In this document: in pieces, positions 1 to 9,295 of the stretch | How the letters are laid out: each line of letters opens with the position of its first letter | How positions within the stretch are numbered: position 1 is the stretch's first letter | Assembly (NCBI RefSeq): GCF_031085155.1 | Contig: NZ_JAVHUL010000019.1 | Span: 1-57,859 of the forward strand | Direction: 5' to 3' | DNA from: Mesonia profundi | GTDB lineage: Bacteria > Bacteroidota > Bacteroidia > Flavobacteriales > Flavobacteriaceae | Length of the DNA: 57,859 nt | Program-made: the position numbers and the translations under genes | The notes under the pieces: model-generated | What the model was told of the DNA's origin: nothing | The model's database searches: none | Seen by the model: the letters and a program-made list of their open reading frames with translations, nothing else

Positions 1-405
1 TAATTGTCCGATAGAATTATGATAAAAATAAATTAGTATATTAACCAAAACGGTCAACTCTATTTAGGGAAGCACACATACTGAATACTGAACACCGAAT
101 ACTGAATACTGAATACTGAATTTTTAGCTTTTAGTTTTTATCTTTCCACTTTACAAAGTGACAGTCGGGACTTCATTGCATTCGCTCTGAATGACAGTTC
201 TTTTATTAGTTGTTATTCTGAAGAAGAAAGTCTTTAGATTAACGATTGAAGATTAACGATTGTGGATTTTTGATTTTTTTTCACACATTACTCATCACTC
301 AATACTCAATACTCAATACTCATTACTGAATACTCAATACTGAATTTTACACTTTTCACTCTCACATTGGTCTATTTTCTATTCTCTATTCTCTATATTC
401 TTTTC
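1..405. other. Non-coding tail downstream of trkH with low-complexity repeats
   Basis: No gene is supported in these 405 bases. They hold two tracts of short imperfect direct repeats, one around 80-121 built from ACTGAAT units and one around 296-347 built from ACTCAAT and ACTGAAT units. Between them, near 160-200, is a segment with GTGACAG and TGACAG arms that resembles the scattered REP-like repeats seen later in the window. No rho-independent terminator for trkH is evident. Confidence 0.6.
80..121. repeat. Short tandem repeat of ACTGAAT units
   Basis: The heptamer ACTGAAT (once ACACCGAAT) recurs about five times in a row. A second tract of the same flavour (ACTCAAT with ACTGAAT) lies at 296-347. 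Units are too short and have no spacers, so this is not a CRISPR array. It is low-complexity intergenic DNA. Confidence 0.6.
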
Positions 406-1902
406 TCACCTATTTCTCCAAAAGAAAGGCGTTAAAATGATAAGTACGGTAAAAAGCTCTAAACGCCCAATAAGCATTAAAAATGCACACCACCATTTTC
501 CGGCAGCAGGCAAGACGTCATAATTATTAACAGGACTTAAAGCACCAAACGCCGGACCTATATTTCCTAAGGAAGAAGCGGCACCTCCTATGGCGGTAGA
601 GAAATCTAAGCCTAAAGAAGCCAGGCCAATGGCACCAATAATAAATGCCAGCATATACAGAATAAAAAATCCCAGAATATTAAAAACAATCTTTCCTTGG
701 ATGCTTTTTCCGTTATAGCGAACCGGTAAAATAGCGTTGGGATGCAAGGTTCTCTTAAATTCGGTGATCCCGTTACGAATCATAATAATGTGACGCACCA
801 CTTTCACCCCTCCCGAAGTAGATCCCGCAGATCCTCCCAAGAAAAACATCCCAAAAAAGAAAATGGTCAAAAAAGGCGTCCACATAGTGTAATCTGCACT
901 AACAAATCCTGTAGTGGTAATCACAGACAATACCTGAAACAAGGCGTGCCTAAATGCACTTTCTCCTTGTCCCCAAACCATAGGATGCTCGATGGAAGAC
1001 AAGCCAACATCTGCATAGAAATAAATAAGCAAGGCTGCGATTACCGCAAAAGAACTCACAAATATTACATACCATTTAAATTCTTCATCGTGTAAAATAC
1101 GCTGTATTCTGCCTTTAAAAGCGAAGTAACTCATCACAAAGTTCATTCCTGCCAAGAACATAAACGCAATGATAATGTACTGAATAAGAGGTTTGTGATT
1201 CCAATAGGCAACACTGGCGTTTTTGGTAGAAAAACCTCCAGTAGAAAGCGTACTCAAAGCGTGGTTAGCTGCATCAAACATGCTCATTCCAGCAACTTTA
1301 AGCAAGATGGTTTCGGCTACAGTGTAGCCTACATAAATAAACCATAAACGTTTCGCAGTATCGGTGATGCGAGGTTTGAGTTTATCGGCGCTGGGACCCG
1401 GAGCTTCGGCGGCAAAAAGCTGCATTCCTCCAATTCCCAATAAGGGTAAAATAGCTACGGCGAGTACAATAATCCCCATTCCGCCAATCCAATGCGTTAA
1501 ACTTCGCCATATTAAAACCCCTTTGGGGATCACTTCAATATCATTTAAAATAGTAGCTCCCGTAGTGGTATAACCAGACATGGTTTCAAAGAAAGCATTG
1601 GTAATGGTGGGAATCGATTCGGTAAATAAGTAAGGCAGCATTCCGCTAAAAGCCATAAAAATCCACCCGAAAGTCACAATAATATAACCTTCGCGTTGCT
1701 TCATTTCCTTGCGGTAATCGCGGGTAAAAAACATCAGCAAAACGCCAATTAGCATAGTCGTAATAGATGCTGCCGCAATCTGTACGGTTACGCCATCTTC
1801 ATAATACCAACTTACCAATGTCGCTAGCATCATGAAACCTCCGTTGCACAGCAACAAAAGCCCCATAATATGAATAATAATCTTAAGGTTAAGTTTTGGC
1901 AT
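406..1902 (-). CDS. trkH: TrkH/KtrB-family potassium uptake protein
   Basis: Membrane subunit of a Trk-type potassium transporter, 498 residues, many hydrophobic segments. The four pore-loop filters of the SKT superfamily are visible: TTTGAT at 112-117, STGGF at 220-224, TTTGF at 329-333 and GNIGP at 446-450. The conserved GGSAGSTSGG stretch lies at about 356-365. The start ATG overlaps the stop of trkA by one base (TAATG), so the two are co-transcribed and probably translationally coupled. Function from the family: K+ uptake gated by the cytoplasmic TrkA ring. Confidence 0.95.
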   Translation of the reverse strand: MPKLNLKIIIHIMGLLLLCNGGFMMLATLVSWYYEDGVTVQIAAASITTMLIGVLLMFFTRDYRKEMKQREGYIIVTFGWIFMAFSGMLPYLFTESIPTITNAFFETMSGYTTTGATILNDIEVIPKGVLIWRSLTHWIGGMGIIVLAVAILPLLGIGGMQLFAAEAPGPSADKLKPRITDTAKRLWFIYVGYTVAETILLKVAGMSMFDAANHALSTLSTGGFSTKNASVAYWNHKPLIQYIIIAFMFLAGMNFVMSYFAFKGRIQRILHDEEFKWYVIFVSSFAVIAALLIYFYADVGLSSIEHPMVWGQGESAFRHALFQVLSVITTTGFVSADYTMWTPFLTIFFFGMFFLGGSAGSTSGGVKVVRHIIMIRNGITEFKRTLHPNAILPVRYNGKSIQGKIVFNILGFFILYMLAFIIGAIGLASLGLDFSTAIGGAASSLGNIGPAFGALSPVNNYDVLPAAGKWWCAFLMLIGRLELFTVLIILTPFFWRNR

Positions 1903-3251
1903 TAGGAAAATAGTTTTTCTACCTTATGGATGGATCTAGGCAAGCAACAAATCACTACGCGATCGCCTTCTTTTATCAAAAAATCTCCCAAAGCAATAAT
2001 CCCTTCTCCTTGCCTTACCACGCCACCCACAATAGCCGAACGCGGCAAATCTATATCTACAATTTTTTTATCGCATACCTTAGAATTAGGACGTACAATA
2101 AATTCTAGCAACTCCGCATTCATATTATTGAGTTTGGTCATTGCTACCACTTCTCCTTTTCTTACGTATCTAAAAATATTATTTGCTGCTAAGAGCTTTT
2201 TATTAATCAAGGTATTGATCCCTATGGAATGACTCAGCTGAAAATAATCCATATTTTCTACCAAGGCGATGGTTTTTTTTACGCCTTTAGATTTTGCCAC
2301 TAAGCAAGACATGATATTGGTTTCTGAATTTCCGGTCACGGCAATAAACGCATCCATATCATGAATATTCTCTTCTTCAAGAATCCCTACATTTCTTCCG
2401 TCGCCATTAATCACGAGCACTTTAGACATTTCATCTGCCAGCTCAAAAGCTTTGTCGTGGTCTTTTTCTACCAATTTTACATTAAATTTAGCGTCACTAA
2501 GCACTTGAGAGGTTTGCGCTCCAATTTTACTTCCGCCAAGGATCATAATGTTTTTAATTTCTTGTTTTACTTTCCCTGTAAGTTTATACAGTTCTTGTTC
2601 GCCATCTGCCGTAGTGATAAAAAATACTTGATCTCCTTCTTTAAACTGCGTATCTCCTCTAGGGATAAGCGTGTATTGCGTCCCAAATCGCTGGATGGCA
2701 ATAGGTACAAATCGTAAACTAGGGAAAATTAAAGCCGCATCTTGAACACTTTTCCCTACAAAAGGAGCATTTTTAGAAAGTTTAAATCCAATCATAGAAA
2801 GAGCACCTTCATCAAATTGAAAGTTCTCATTAAATGCAGATTGGTTGATGAGCAATTCTATTTCTTTCGCGGCAAGAGCTTCTGGAGAAATAAGCTCATC
2901 GATTCCAAACTGTACAAACCCAAGCTCATCTTTATCTTCAATAAACTCGGTGTTGGATATTCTGGCAATAGTTCTTTTGGCACCCAACTGCTTGGCCAAT
3001 ACGCAAACAGTAATGTTGGTCGTTTCACTGCTGGTTACACTCACAACCAGGTCTGCTCCTTTTATTTGCGCTTCTTTAAGAATCTTTATTGAAGTGGCAT
3101 CTCCTTTTACTGTCCTAATATCTAGGTGCGTATCTGCATACGCTAGATTAACTTTGTCATTATCTATTAAAGTGATATCCTGCGACTCGAAAGAAAGTAG
3201 TTTTGCTAAATGAAAACCAACTTCTCCCGCACCAGCAATAATAATCTTCAT
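1902..3251 (-). CDS. trkA: Trk system potassium transport regulator TrkA
   Basis: Cytoplasmic NAD-binding regulator of TrkH, 449 residues from the chosen start. It is a tandem RCK-N/RCK-C protein: a first Rossmann motif GAGEVG at residues 7-12 and a second with LGGSKIG near residue 235, each followed by a TrkA-C domain. The reading frame is open 23 codons further upstream, but that extension would cover the promoter-like TACCTTTG at 3274-3281 and adds no family sequence, so the ATG at 3251 is chosen. First gene of a trkA-trkH operon. Confidence 0.95.
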   Translation of the reverse strand: MKIIIAGAGEVGFHLAKLLSFESQDITLIDNDKVNLAYADTHLDIRTVKGDATSIKILKEAQIKGADLVVSVTSSETTNITVCVLAKQLGAKRTIARISNTEFIEDKDELGFVQFGIDELISPEALAAKEIELLINQSAFNENFQFDEGALSMIGFKLSKNAPFVGKSVQDAALIFPSLRFVPIAIQRFGTQYTLIPRGDTQFKEGDQVFFITTADGEQELYKLTGKVKQEIKNIMILGGSKIGAQTSQVLSDAKFNVKLVEKDHDKAFELADEMSKVLVINGDGRNVGILEEENIHDMDAFIAVTGNSETNIMSCLVAKSKGVKKTIALVENMDYFQLSHSIGINTLINKKLLAANNIFRYVRKGEVVAMTKLNNMNAELLEFIVRPNSKVCDKKIVDIDLPRSAIVGGVVRQGEGIIALGDFLIKEGDRVVICCLPRSIHKVEKLFS

Positions 3252-3273
3252 ATAAAGTGAAATTTTGGCTGAA

Positions 3274-3281
3274 CAAAGGTA
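3274..3281 (-). promoter_or_regulatory. -7 element of the trkA-trkH promoter
   Basis: On the minus strand this reads TACCTTTG, a perfect match to the Bacteroidota -7 consensus TAnnTTTG. It predicts a transcript starting about 15-20 bases before the trkA ATG at 3251 and argues against the longer reading frame. No good TTG is seen at -33. Confidence 0.6.
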
Positions 3282-3358
3282 AGTCTTTTTAAAAAGATTT
3301 GATAAAATCCACCCAAGCAATTTTTCAAAGCTTTAAAGTAATATTAAAGCATAAAACT

Positions 3359-3366
3359 TATCTTTG
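3359..3366 (+). promoter_or_regulatory. -7 element of the ubiE promoter
   Basis: TATCTTTG matches TAnnTTTG. A possible TTG start at 3364 lies inside this element, so it cannot be the translation start of a transcript made here. The ATG at 3382 follows after a short leader. Confidence 0.6.
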
Positions 3367-3381
3367 ACAAAAAAAACAAAG

Positions 3382-4110
3382 ATGTCTAAGAAAGTTACAC
3401 CCTACAAAGACTCAGAGCTTGGTAAAAAGAAGCAAGTGGAACAGATGTTCGACACAATTTCAGAAAATTATGACGGACTTAACCGCGTCATTTCTTTTGG
3501 AATTGATACTTCTTGGAGAAAAAAGGTGATCGATTTTGTAAAGCAAACCCAACCGCAGAATGCTTTAGACATCGCAACAGGAACTGGCGATTTGGCTATT
3601 AGCTTAGCGGAAGCGGGCATACCCAAAGTAATTGGCTTAGATCTTTCTGACGGAATGCTAAGTGTAGGTCGTAAAAAAATAGCCGATAAAAAATTGGACA
3701 AGGTGATTGAAATGATTCAAGGGGACTCTGAAGCCTTGCCTTTTGAAAACGATTCTTTTGATGCCATTACCGTTGCTTTTGGAGTGCGCAACTTTGAAAC
3801 CCTAGAAAATGGATTAAAAGAAATTTTAAGAGTCTTGAAACCCGAAGGTGTTTTTGTAATTCTAGAAACTTCTGTTCCTACCAAATTTCCTTTTAAACAA
3901 GGCTACCGTTTTCATTGCAGATTTATCTTACCTACCATTGGAAAACTCTTCTCTAAAGACAAAGTGGCTTATAAATATTTAAGCGATAGTGCTGCCGTTT
4001 TCCCATTTGGAGAAAAATTCAACAATATTTTATCAAAAATTGGGTTTACACAAGTGAAACATCTTCCACAAACTATGGGAGTGGCAACGATTTATACGGC
4101 ATCAAAATAA
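3382..4110 (+). CDS. ubiE: Demethylmenaquinone/ubiquinone methyltransferase
   Basis: SAM-dependent C-methyltransferase that makes menaquinone from demethylmenaquinone, the only quinone expected in this group (the gene could equally be called menG). The protein has 242 residues. The family start KxxxVxxMFDxIxxxYDxLNRxxSFGID is present at about 17-42, the SAM-binding motif DIATGTGDL at 63-71, and the conserved AFGVRNF follows near residue 133. The ATG at 3382 was chosen because the upstream TTG lies within the promoter. The gene runs into porT after four bases. Confidence 0.95.
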   Translation: MSKKVTPYKDSELGKKKQVEQMFDTISENYDGLNRVISFGIDTSWRKKVIDFVKQTQPQNALDIATGTGDLAISLAEAGIPKVIGLDLSDGMLSVGRKKIADKKLDKVIEMIQGDSEALPFENDSFDAITVAFGVRNFETLENGLKEILRVLKPEGVFVILETSVPTKFPFKQGYRFHCRFILPTIGKLFSKDKVAYKYLSDSAAVFPFGEKFNNILSKIGFTQVKHLPQTMGVATIYTASK

Positions 4111-4114
4111 GTTT

Positions 4115-4807
4115 ATGAAGAAAGTATTTTTTCTATTTATCTTTTTTATGGCATTTCAAACTACAGAGGCTCAGTGGCTTTTTAGTAAGGAGAAGATAAA
4201 GAACAAAGAGAATTTTGACAAACAACGCTGGTCTTGGGGTTATTTCCTAGGCTTTAACTCCTATGATTTCAAATTTGATTATGAGGAAGGAGCTTCAGAT
4301 GTGATTGTAGAAAAAAACATTGGTTTTAATGTGGGGCTTTTGGGGAACCTTAGAATTAATGATTATATCGACTTAAGACTAGAACCCGGAGTTGTTTTTG
4401 CCAATAGAAATTTAACTTTTCCAGATATTCCCGAAGATAATTTTAGGGAGGTAAAATCTACGTATGTTCATATTCCACTTCTGGTAAAATTTTCTACCAA
4501 GCGATTAAACAACTTTAAACCCTTTGTGGTGGCTGGGATTTCTACGTCTATCAACTTATCGAGTAATGAGAAAAATCCCGATGATAACAATGCGGGAGAA
4601 TTTAGGATGATCAACAACACCAACTATTTTGAGGTTGGGTTTGGTGTAGATTTATACCTTCCTTACTTTAAGTTTACGCCTTCCATACGAGGTATTTTTG
4701 CGATGAGCGATGAACTAAAAAAGGATGATGATCCTAACAGCGCCTACACCGGAAACATTAACAGTATGCAATCTAGAGGAGTCTTTATCAATTTCACCTT
4801 TCAATAA
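4115..4807 (+). CDS. porT: Type IX secretion / gliding protein PorT (SprT)
   Basis: Outer-membrane beta-barrel protein of 230 residues with a Sec signal peptide ending near TTEAQ (about residue 19). Sequence and neighbourhood (directly after ubiE, before a SpoU methyltransferase) match PorT/SprT, which is required for type IX secretion in Porphyromonas and Flavobacterium. Alternating hydrophobic strands and a C-terminal FINFTFQ fit a barrel of the PorT/OmpA-like group. It is relevant here because two proteins with T9SS sorting domains are encoded at 10.2-13.5 kb. The four-base gap to ubiE suggests one transcript. Confidence 0.88.
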   Translation: MKKVFFLFIFFMAFQTTEAQWLFSKEKIKNKENFDKQRWSWGYFLGFNSYDFKFDYEEGASDVIVEKNIGFNVGLLGNLRINDYIDLRLEPGVVFANRNLTFPDIPEDNFREVKSTYVHIPLLVKFSTKRLNNFKPFVVAGISTSINLSSNEKNPDDNNAGEFRMINNTNYFEVGFGVDLYLPYFKFTPSIRGIFAMSDELKKDDDPNSAYTGNINSMQSRGVFINFTFQ

Positions 4808-4808
4808 G

Positions 4809-5531
4809 TTAACCCCTTCTCCACTCGTTTAATAAAATAGCAGTAGCGGTAGCTACATTTAAACTTTCAGTAGATTGATTTTGCCCGAATTGAGGTATAC
4901 TTATTTTCTGTTGCGCCAAAGTTGCGATGCTAGAAGAAATCCCGTTAGCTTCATTGCCTAGAACTAAAATTCCGCTTGACGGGAACGAAGTTTTATAAAC
5001 ACTTTCTCCGTCCATAAAAGTTGCAAAAACAGGTAAATCGGTTTCTTTCAGCGTTTCATATAAATCCGCGTAAGCGATATTCACCCTCGTCAAAGAACCC
5101 ATCGTTGCCTGCACTACTTTTTCATTATAACAATCTACCGTATCTTTAGAGCACAACAATTGTTTCACCCCAAACCAATCGCAAAGCCTAATGATGGTTC
5201 CTAAATTCCCAGGATCCCTTACGCCGTCTAAGGCTACCACAAGATTTTTAAGAGGTTTTTCTTCCGTTTCCGGAATTTCAAACAAGGCCAAAGCAGATTG
5301 TGAAGAACTTAGCTTCGTAATTTTCTTCAGTTCTTGCGGAGTCACCAAAGTAAACTTATCTTTAGGAGCAAAGAATAAATCCACTTCGGCAAAAAGCATA
5401 TGAAGTTCGTAGGAAGAGTTAAGAAGTTCTTTGATAACTTTCACCCCTTCGGCTACAAACAATCTGTTTTTATTTCGATATTTCTTTTGAGATAGACTGT
5501 TTATTAACTTTATTTGGCTTTTGCTAAGCAT
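4809..5531 (-). CDS. TrmH/SpoU-family RNA 2'-O-methyltransferase
   Basis: SPOUT-fold RNA methyltransferase of 240 residues. An N-terminal substrate-binding domain (about 1-90) is followed by the SpoU motifs: DGVRDPGNLGTIIR at 102-115, LGNEANGIS at 191-199 and SLNVATATAI at 223-232, which form the knotted SAM site. The likely substrate is a ribose in rRNA or tRNA; the exact site cannot be read from the sequence. The ATG at 5531 was chosen because the frame continues upstream across the divergent tamL promoter without family sequence. Convergent with porT, with stops two bases apart. Confidence 0.88.
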   Translation of the reverse strand: MLSKSQIKLINSLSQKKYRNKNRLFVAEGVKVIKELLNSSYELHMLFAEVDLFFAPKDKFTLVTPQELKKITKLSSSQSALALFEIPETEEKPLKNLVVALDGVRDPGNLGTIIRLCDWFGVKQLLCSKDTVDCYNEKVVQATMGSLTRVNIAYADLYETLKETDLPVFATFMDGESVYKTSFPSSGILVLGNEANGISSSIATLAQQKISIPQFGQNQSTESLNVATATAILLNEWRRG

Positions 5532-5548
5532 AAATTGACGTATTTTTG
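5520..5548 (+). promoter_or_regulatory. Complete -33/-7 promoter of tamL
   Basis: TTTG at 5520-5523, then 17 bases, then TATTTTTG at 5541-5548. This fits both boxes of the Bacteroidota promoter (TTTG, about 17-19 bases, TAnnTTTG) and is the best two-box promoter in the window. It predicts a start near 5553 and a very short leader before the TTG codon at 5566. Confidence 0.7.
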
Positions 5549-5565
5549 AACCTAAATTATTTTTT

Positions 5566-8133
5566 TTGAAAGCTGTACCTGCAAAAATAACATTCTTACT
5601 TCTGGTACTTTTAATTGCAGGGTGTAGCCCGGTAAAACGAGTAAAAGACAATCAGCATTTACTAACCAAAAATAATATTTTAGTAAATGATGAGCACATT
5701 TCTACGCGACAAATATACAACCAGTTGTACCAAGAGCCTAATGTAAAGCTTTTACGTATTCCGTTAAGGTTACATATTTATAATCTAGCAGACCCCACTC
5801 CAGACAGCAGCTTCACCCGTTGGCTAGACAAAAAAGAAAAAAGAAGAGCTCGTTTAAAAAACATTTATTCTGACAAACAAGTTAGAAGAATGCGTAGAGC
5901 CTATATTTCTTTCAATGAGTTTTTGGAAGAAACTGGACAAGAACCCACCATTGTTAGCGAACTAAAGACCAAAAAATCTGCCAACCGATTAAAAGCTTGG
6001 TATTGGAATAATGGTTGGTTTAATGTAGAAACCGATTATAAAATTATCAAAAATGATAATAAACGCGCCGAAGTTGAATATTACGTTACCCCGCATCAAG
6101 CTTATCTCGTAGATTCGATTACCAAAAGAATAAAATCTCCCGTAGCCGATTCTTTATACCAATTAAGAGAAAACGAAGCTACCGTAAAAGAAGGAAAGCA
6201 ATTTAAAACCGAAGATTTTGAAGAAGAGCGGGAACGCATTACCACCCAGTTTAGAAATAACGGTTTATTCCATTTTGAAAAAGAATACATCACTTTTGAT
6301 GCTGATACGCTTGACACCAAGCATAAAGCGAATGTAGATATCGTAATTGCCAACCGAGAAGTAACGCGTTTGGACTCTACCTATTCTGTGCCCTATAAAG
6401 TTCACTACATCAGTAAAGTGAATATTTTTCCAGATTATAATTATGATAATAGAAATAAGCCCATCACCGATTCTACCAGCTTCAAGGGCTATGATATTTA
6501 TAGTTTTGAGAAATTAAAATACAGACCTAAGGCCATCTCTGATGCTGTTTTTATTAAGCAAGGAGAAGTGTATCGGGATTTGGATCGTTCTCGTACTTTT
6601 AAAAGAATGAATGAGCTGGGACAATTTAAGTACCCCAACATACAATACATTCCAGATCCAGAAGATACAACCGGAACAAAGTTGATTAGTAATGTGTTTT
6701 TAACGCCTAAACCCAAGTTTGGAGTCACCTATAATTTTGATGTTTCTCGAAGTAATATTCAGGATTTCGGAATCGGGTTTGGAGGTTCACTGCTCATTAG
6801 AAATGTTTTTAAAGGCGCAGAAAATTTAGAAATTTCGGGAAGAGGAAGTATTGGTTCCTCCAAAGACGCTGCCGAAAGTGAAGATCGCTTTTTTAATATC
6901 TCAGAAATTGGAGGAGATTTAAGCCTTACTTTTCCAAAAATTGCTTTTCCATTTATCAATACCGAAAAAATTATTCCTAAATCCATGTCTCCGTTTACCA
7001 CAGTAAGTTTAGGGATGAGCTCACAGCAAAACATTGGTTTAGATAAGCAAAACGTGACTGGTAAGTTTGCCTATCGTTGGTATCCCGATGAGGAATTAAC
7101 GCACAAACTCAACCTTCTCGACCTACAATACGTTAGGAACCTCAACACGGGGAATTATTTTAACGTGTATAGAAACTCGTTTAGCTCGTTAAATGAAATT
7201 GCGCAAAATAACATCAGTCAACTTAATCCTGAATATTTTAATGAAATTCCTGAAGGAGAAACTGGTGTCCCAGATTTAATTATTCCACAAGGCGTCAATG
7301 GGTTTATAAATGACATTAATAACAGTAATCTGATTCTCCCTACTGATGAACGAAGAGAAGCCCGAAATATTATTGAACGAAAAGAACGCTTAACGGAAGA
7401 CAACTTAATCCTCGCCACGAGCTTTAATTATATAAAAAATACCCGAGATAATATTTACGATAATGAATTTACACAGTTTAGGTTCAAGTTGGAAGCTTCA
7501 GGAAACACCTTAGCACTCGCCTCTAGTATTTTAAAAGTAAAAGAAAATAAAGTAGGGAAATATAATTTATTCGGAGTTCAATTTTCTCAATACCTAAAAG
7601 GGGAAGTTGATTTTATCAAACACTGGGATTTAGGAAATAAAAATATTATTGCTGTACGCGCACTTGGCGGATTGGCGGTTCCTTATGGAAACTCGAACAG
7701 CATCCCTTTCGCTCGAAGCTTTTTTGCAGGTGGCGCCAATGACAATAGAGGGTGGCAGGCTTATGATCTAGGTCCAGGTAGTACGGGTGGCGTTAACGAG
7801 TTTAACGAAGCCAATATGAAAATCACCTTTAATTTTGAGTATCGTTTTAATCTCTTTGGAGCTTTAAACAGTGCTCTATTTATAGATGTAGGGAACATTT
7901 GGAATGCCTTAGACAATGTAAAAGACGAAGCGGCGCGGTTTAGTTCTCTAAAAGATTTAGAGGAACTTTCGGTAAGTTCAGGGATAGGATTGCGTTACGA
8001 TTTAGACTTTTTCGTGATTCGTTTTGATGTAGGTTTAAAAACCTACAACCCCGCTTTAGAGCAAAAAAAATGGCTAAGAGATTACAACTTTTCAAATGCG
8101 GTTTATAATGTTGGGATTAATTATCCTTTCTAA
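5566..8133 (+). CDS. tamL: TamL: BamA/TamA-family outer-membrane lipoprotein
   Basis: 855-residue Omp85-family protein. It starts at a TTG and carries a lipoprotein signal with lipobox LIAGC (Cys at 20), as in the Bacteroidota TamA relatives called TamL. POTRA-like segments fill about 40-385. A long C-terminal beta barrel follows, with the conserved FFAGGANDNRGW loop (about 725) and the end GINYPF. The role is outer-membrane protein insertion, together with TamB. No tamB follows here (fbaA does), unlike many relatives, so a partner would have to be elsewhere. The start is supported by the two-box promoter 18-46 bases upstream. Confidence 0.88.
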   Translation: MKAVPAKITFLLLVLLIAGCSPVKRVKDNQHLLTKNNILVNDEHISTRQIYNQLYQEPNVKLLRIPLRLHIYNLADPTPDSSFTRWLDKKEKRRARLKNIYSDKQVRRMRRAYISFNEFLEETGQEPTIVSELKTKKSANRLKAWYWNNGWFNVETDYKIIKNDNKRAEVEYYVTPHQAYLVDSITKRIKSPVADSLYQLRENEATVKEGKQFKTEDFEEERERITTQFRNNGLFHFEKEYITFDADTLDTKHKANVDIVIANREVTRLDSTYSVPYKVHYISKVNIFPDYNYDNRNKPITDSTSFKGYDIYSFEKLKYRPKAISDAVFIKQGEVYRDLDRSRTFKRMNELGQFKYPNIQYIPDPEDTTGTKLISNVFLTPKPKFGVTYNFDVSRSNIQDFGIGFGGSLLIRNVFKGAENLEISGRGSIGSSKDAAESEDRFFNISEIGGDLSLTFPKIAFPFINTEKIIPKSMSPFTTVSLGMSSQQNIGLDKQNVTGKFAYRWYPDEELTHKLNLLDLQYVRNLNTGNYFNVYRNSFSSLNEIAQNNISQLNPEYFNEIPEGETGVPDLIIPQGVNGFINDINNSNLILPTDERREARNIIERKERLTEDNLILATSFNYIKNTRDNIYDNEFTQFRFKLEASGNTLALASSILKVKENKVGKYNLFGVQFSQYLKGEVDFIKHWDLGNKNIIAVRALGGLAVPYGNSNSIPFARSFFAGGANDNRGWQAYDLGPGSTGGVNEFNEANMKITFNFEYRFNLFGALNSALFIDVGNIWNALDNVKDEAARFSSLKDLEELSVSSGIGLRYDLDFFVIRFDVGLKTYNPALEQKKWLRDYNFSNAVYNVGINYPF

Positions 8134-8148
8134 GCAGTTTTATTTTAC

Positions 8149-8156
8149 TAATTTTG
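8149..8156 (+). promoter_or_regulatory. -7 element of the fbaA promoter
   Basis: TAATTTTG, a perfect TAnnTTTG, 31 bases before the fbaA ATG. No clear -33 TTG. accD probably shares this transcript (34-base gap after fbaA). Confidence 0.5.
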
Positions 8157-8187
8157 TCACCACAACTATTTAACGCATATTACAACT

Positions 8188-9261
8188 ATGAGTCACAATA
8201 TAAAATCTGGAGTCGCCACAGGGAAAGAAGTTCAAGAGATTTTTAACCATGCTAAAAAACACGCTTATGCTTTACCAGCCGTAAATGTGGTAGGTTCTAA
8301 TACGGTGAATACCGTTATGGAAACCGCTGCAGAATTAAATGCGCCAGTGATTATTCAGTTTTCTAATGGAGGTGCCGTTTTTAATGCAGGAAAAGGTCTT
8401 TCTAACGAAAACCATCAAGCCGCCATCCTAGGAGGCGTTTCTGGAGCAAAACATATTCACGATCTTGCGAAAGCTTACGGTGCAACCGTGATATTACATA
8501 CTGATCATTGTGCAAAAAAATTATTGCCTTGGATTGACGGACTTTTAGATGCAGGAGAAGAATTTTATAAAGTTCATGGAAAACCGCTTTATAGTTCTCA
8601 TATGATTGACTTAAGTGAAGAGCCTATTGAAGAGAACATCGAAATTTGTAAGGAATACCTTGCCAGAATGAGCAAAATGGGAATGACCTTAGAGATTGAA
8701 CTAGGAATCACAGGAGGAGAAGAAGATGGCGTAGATAATACCGATGTAGATTCTTCCAAACTTTATACCCAACCAGAAGAAGTGGCTTACGCTTATGAAG
8801 AACTAAGCAAAATAAGTGATCAATTTACGATTGCTGCCGCTTTTGGAAACGTACACGGAGTTTACAAGCCAGGAAACGTAAAATTAACGCCAAAGATTCT
8901 TAAAAACTCTCAAGAATACATTACCAAAAAATATAAGGTAGAAGAAAATCATATCGACTTTGTATTTCACGGCGGGAGTGGTTCTACCTTAGAAGAAATT
9001 AGAGAAGCTATTGGATACGGTGTGATTAAAATGAATATTGATACCGATTTACAATATGCCTTTACGGAAGGAGTTCGCGATTATATTTTATCTAAACAGG
9101 ACTACTTGAAAGCTCAAATAGGAAACCCTGACGGAAACGACATTCCTAATAAGAAATATTACGATCCAAGAAAATGGTTAAGAGAAGGTGAAATCACTTT
9201 CAAAAACCGACTTAAAAAAGCATTTGAAGATTTAAATAACGTACATACGTTAAACAAATAA
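8188..9261 (+). CDS. fbaA: Fructose-bisphosphate aldolase class II
   Basis: Zinc aldolase of glycolysis and gluconeogenesis that interconverts fructose 1,6-bisphosphate with dihydroxyacetone phosphate and glyceraldehyde 3-phosphate. It has 357 residues, the length of the class IIA (E. coli FbaA) type. The catalytic Asp and first zinc His are in HTDHC at 104-108; the ELGITGGEEDGV loop and the FHGGSGS phosphate/zinc region are intact. It is followed at 34 bases by accD on the same strand. Confidence 0.96.
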   Translation: MSHNIKSGVATGKEVQEIFNHAKKHAYALPAVNVVGSNTVNTVMETAAELNAPVIIQFSNGGAVFNAGKGLSNENHQAAILGGVSGAKHIHDLAKAYGATVILHTDHCAKKLLPWIDGLLDAGEEFYKVHGKPLYSSHMIDLSEEPIEENIEICKEYLARMSKMGMTLEIELGITGGEEDGVDNTDVDSSKLYTQPEEVAYAYEELSKISDQFTIAAAFGNVHGVYKPGNVKLTPKILKNSQEYITKKYKVEENHIDFVFHGGSGSTLEEIREAIGYGVIKMNIDTDLQYAFTEGVRDYILSKQDYLKAQIGNPDGNDIPNKKYYDPRKWLREGEITFKNRLKKAFEDLNNVHTLNK

Positions 9262-9295
9262 ATTTAACTTTTACAAAACCTAATTTAGCAACCCT

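Noticed and set aside
80-347. Short repeats near the window start as a CRISPR array
   Set aside because: Units are 7 bases, imperfect and without spacers, and no cas gene is near.
3364-3381. TTG start for ubiE
   Set aside because: It lies inside the -7 element TATCTTTG.
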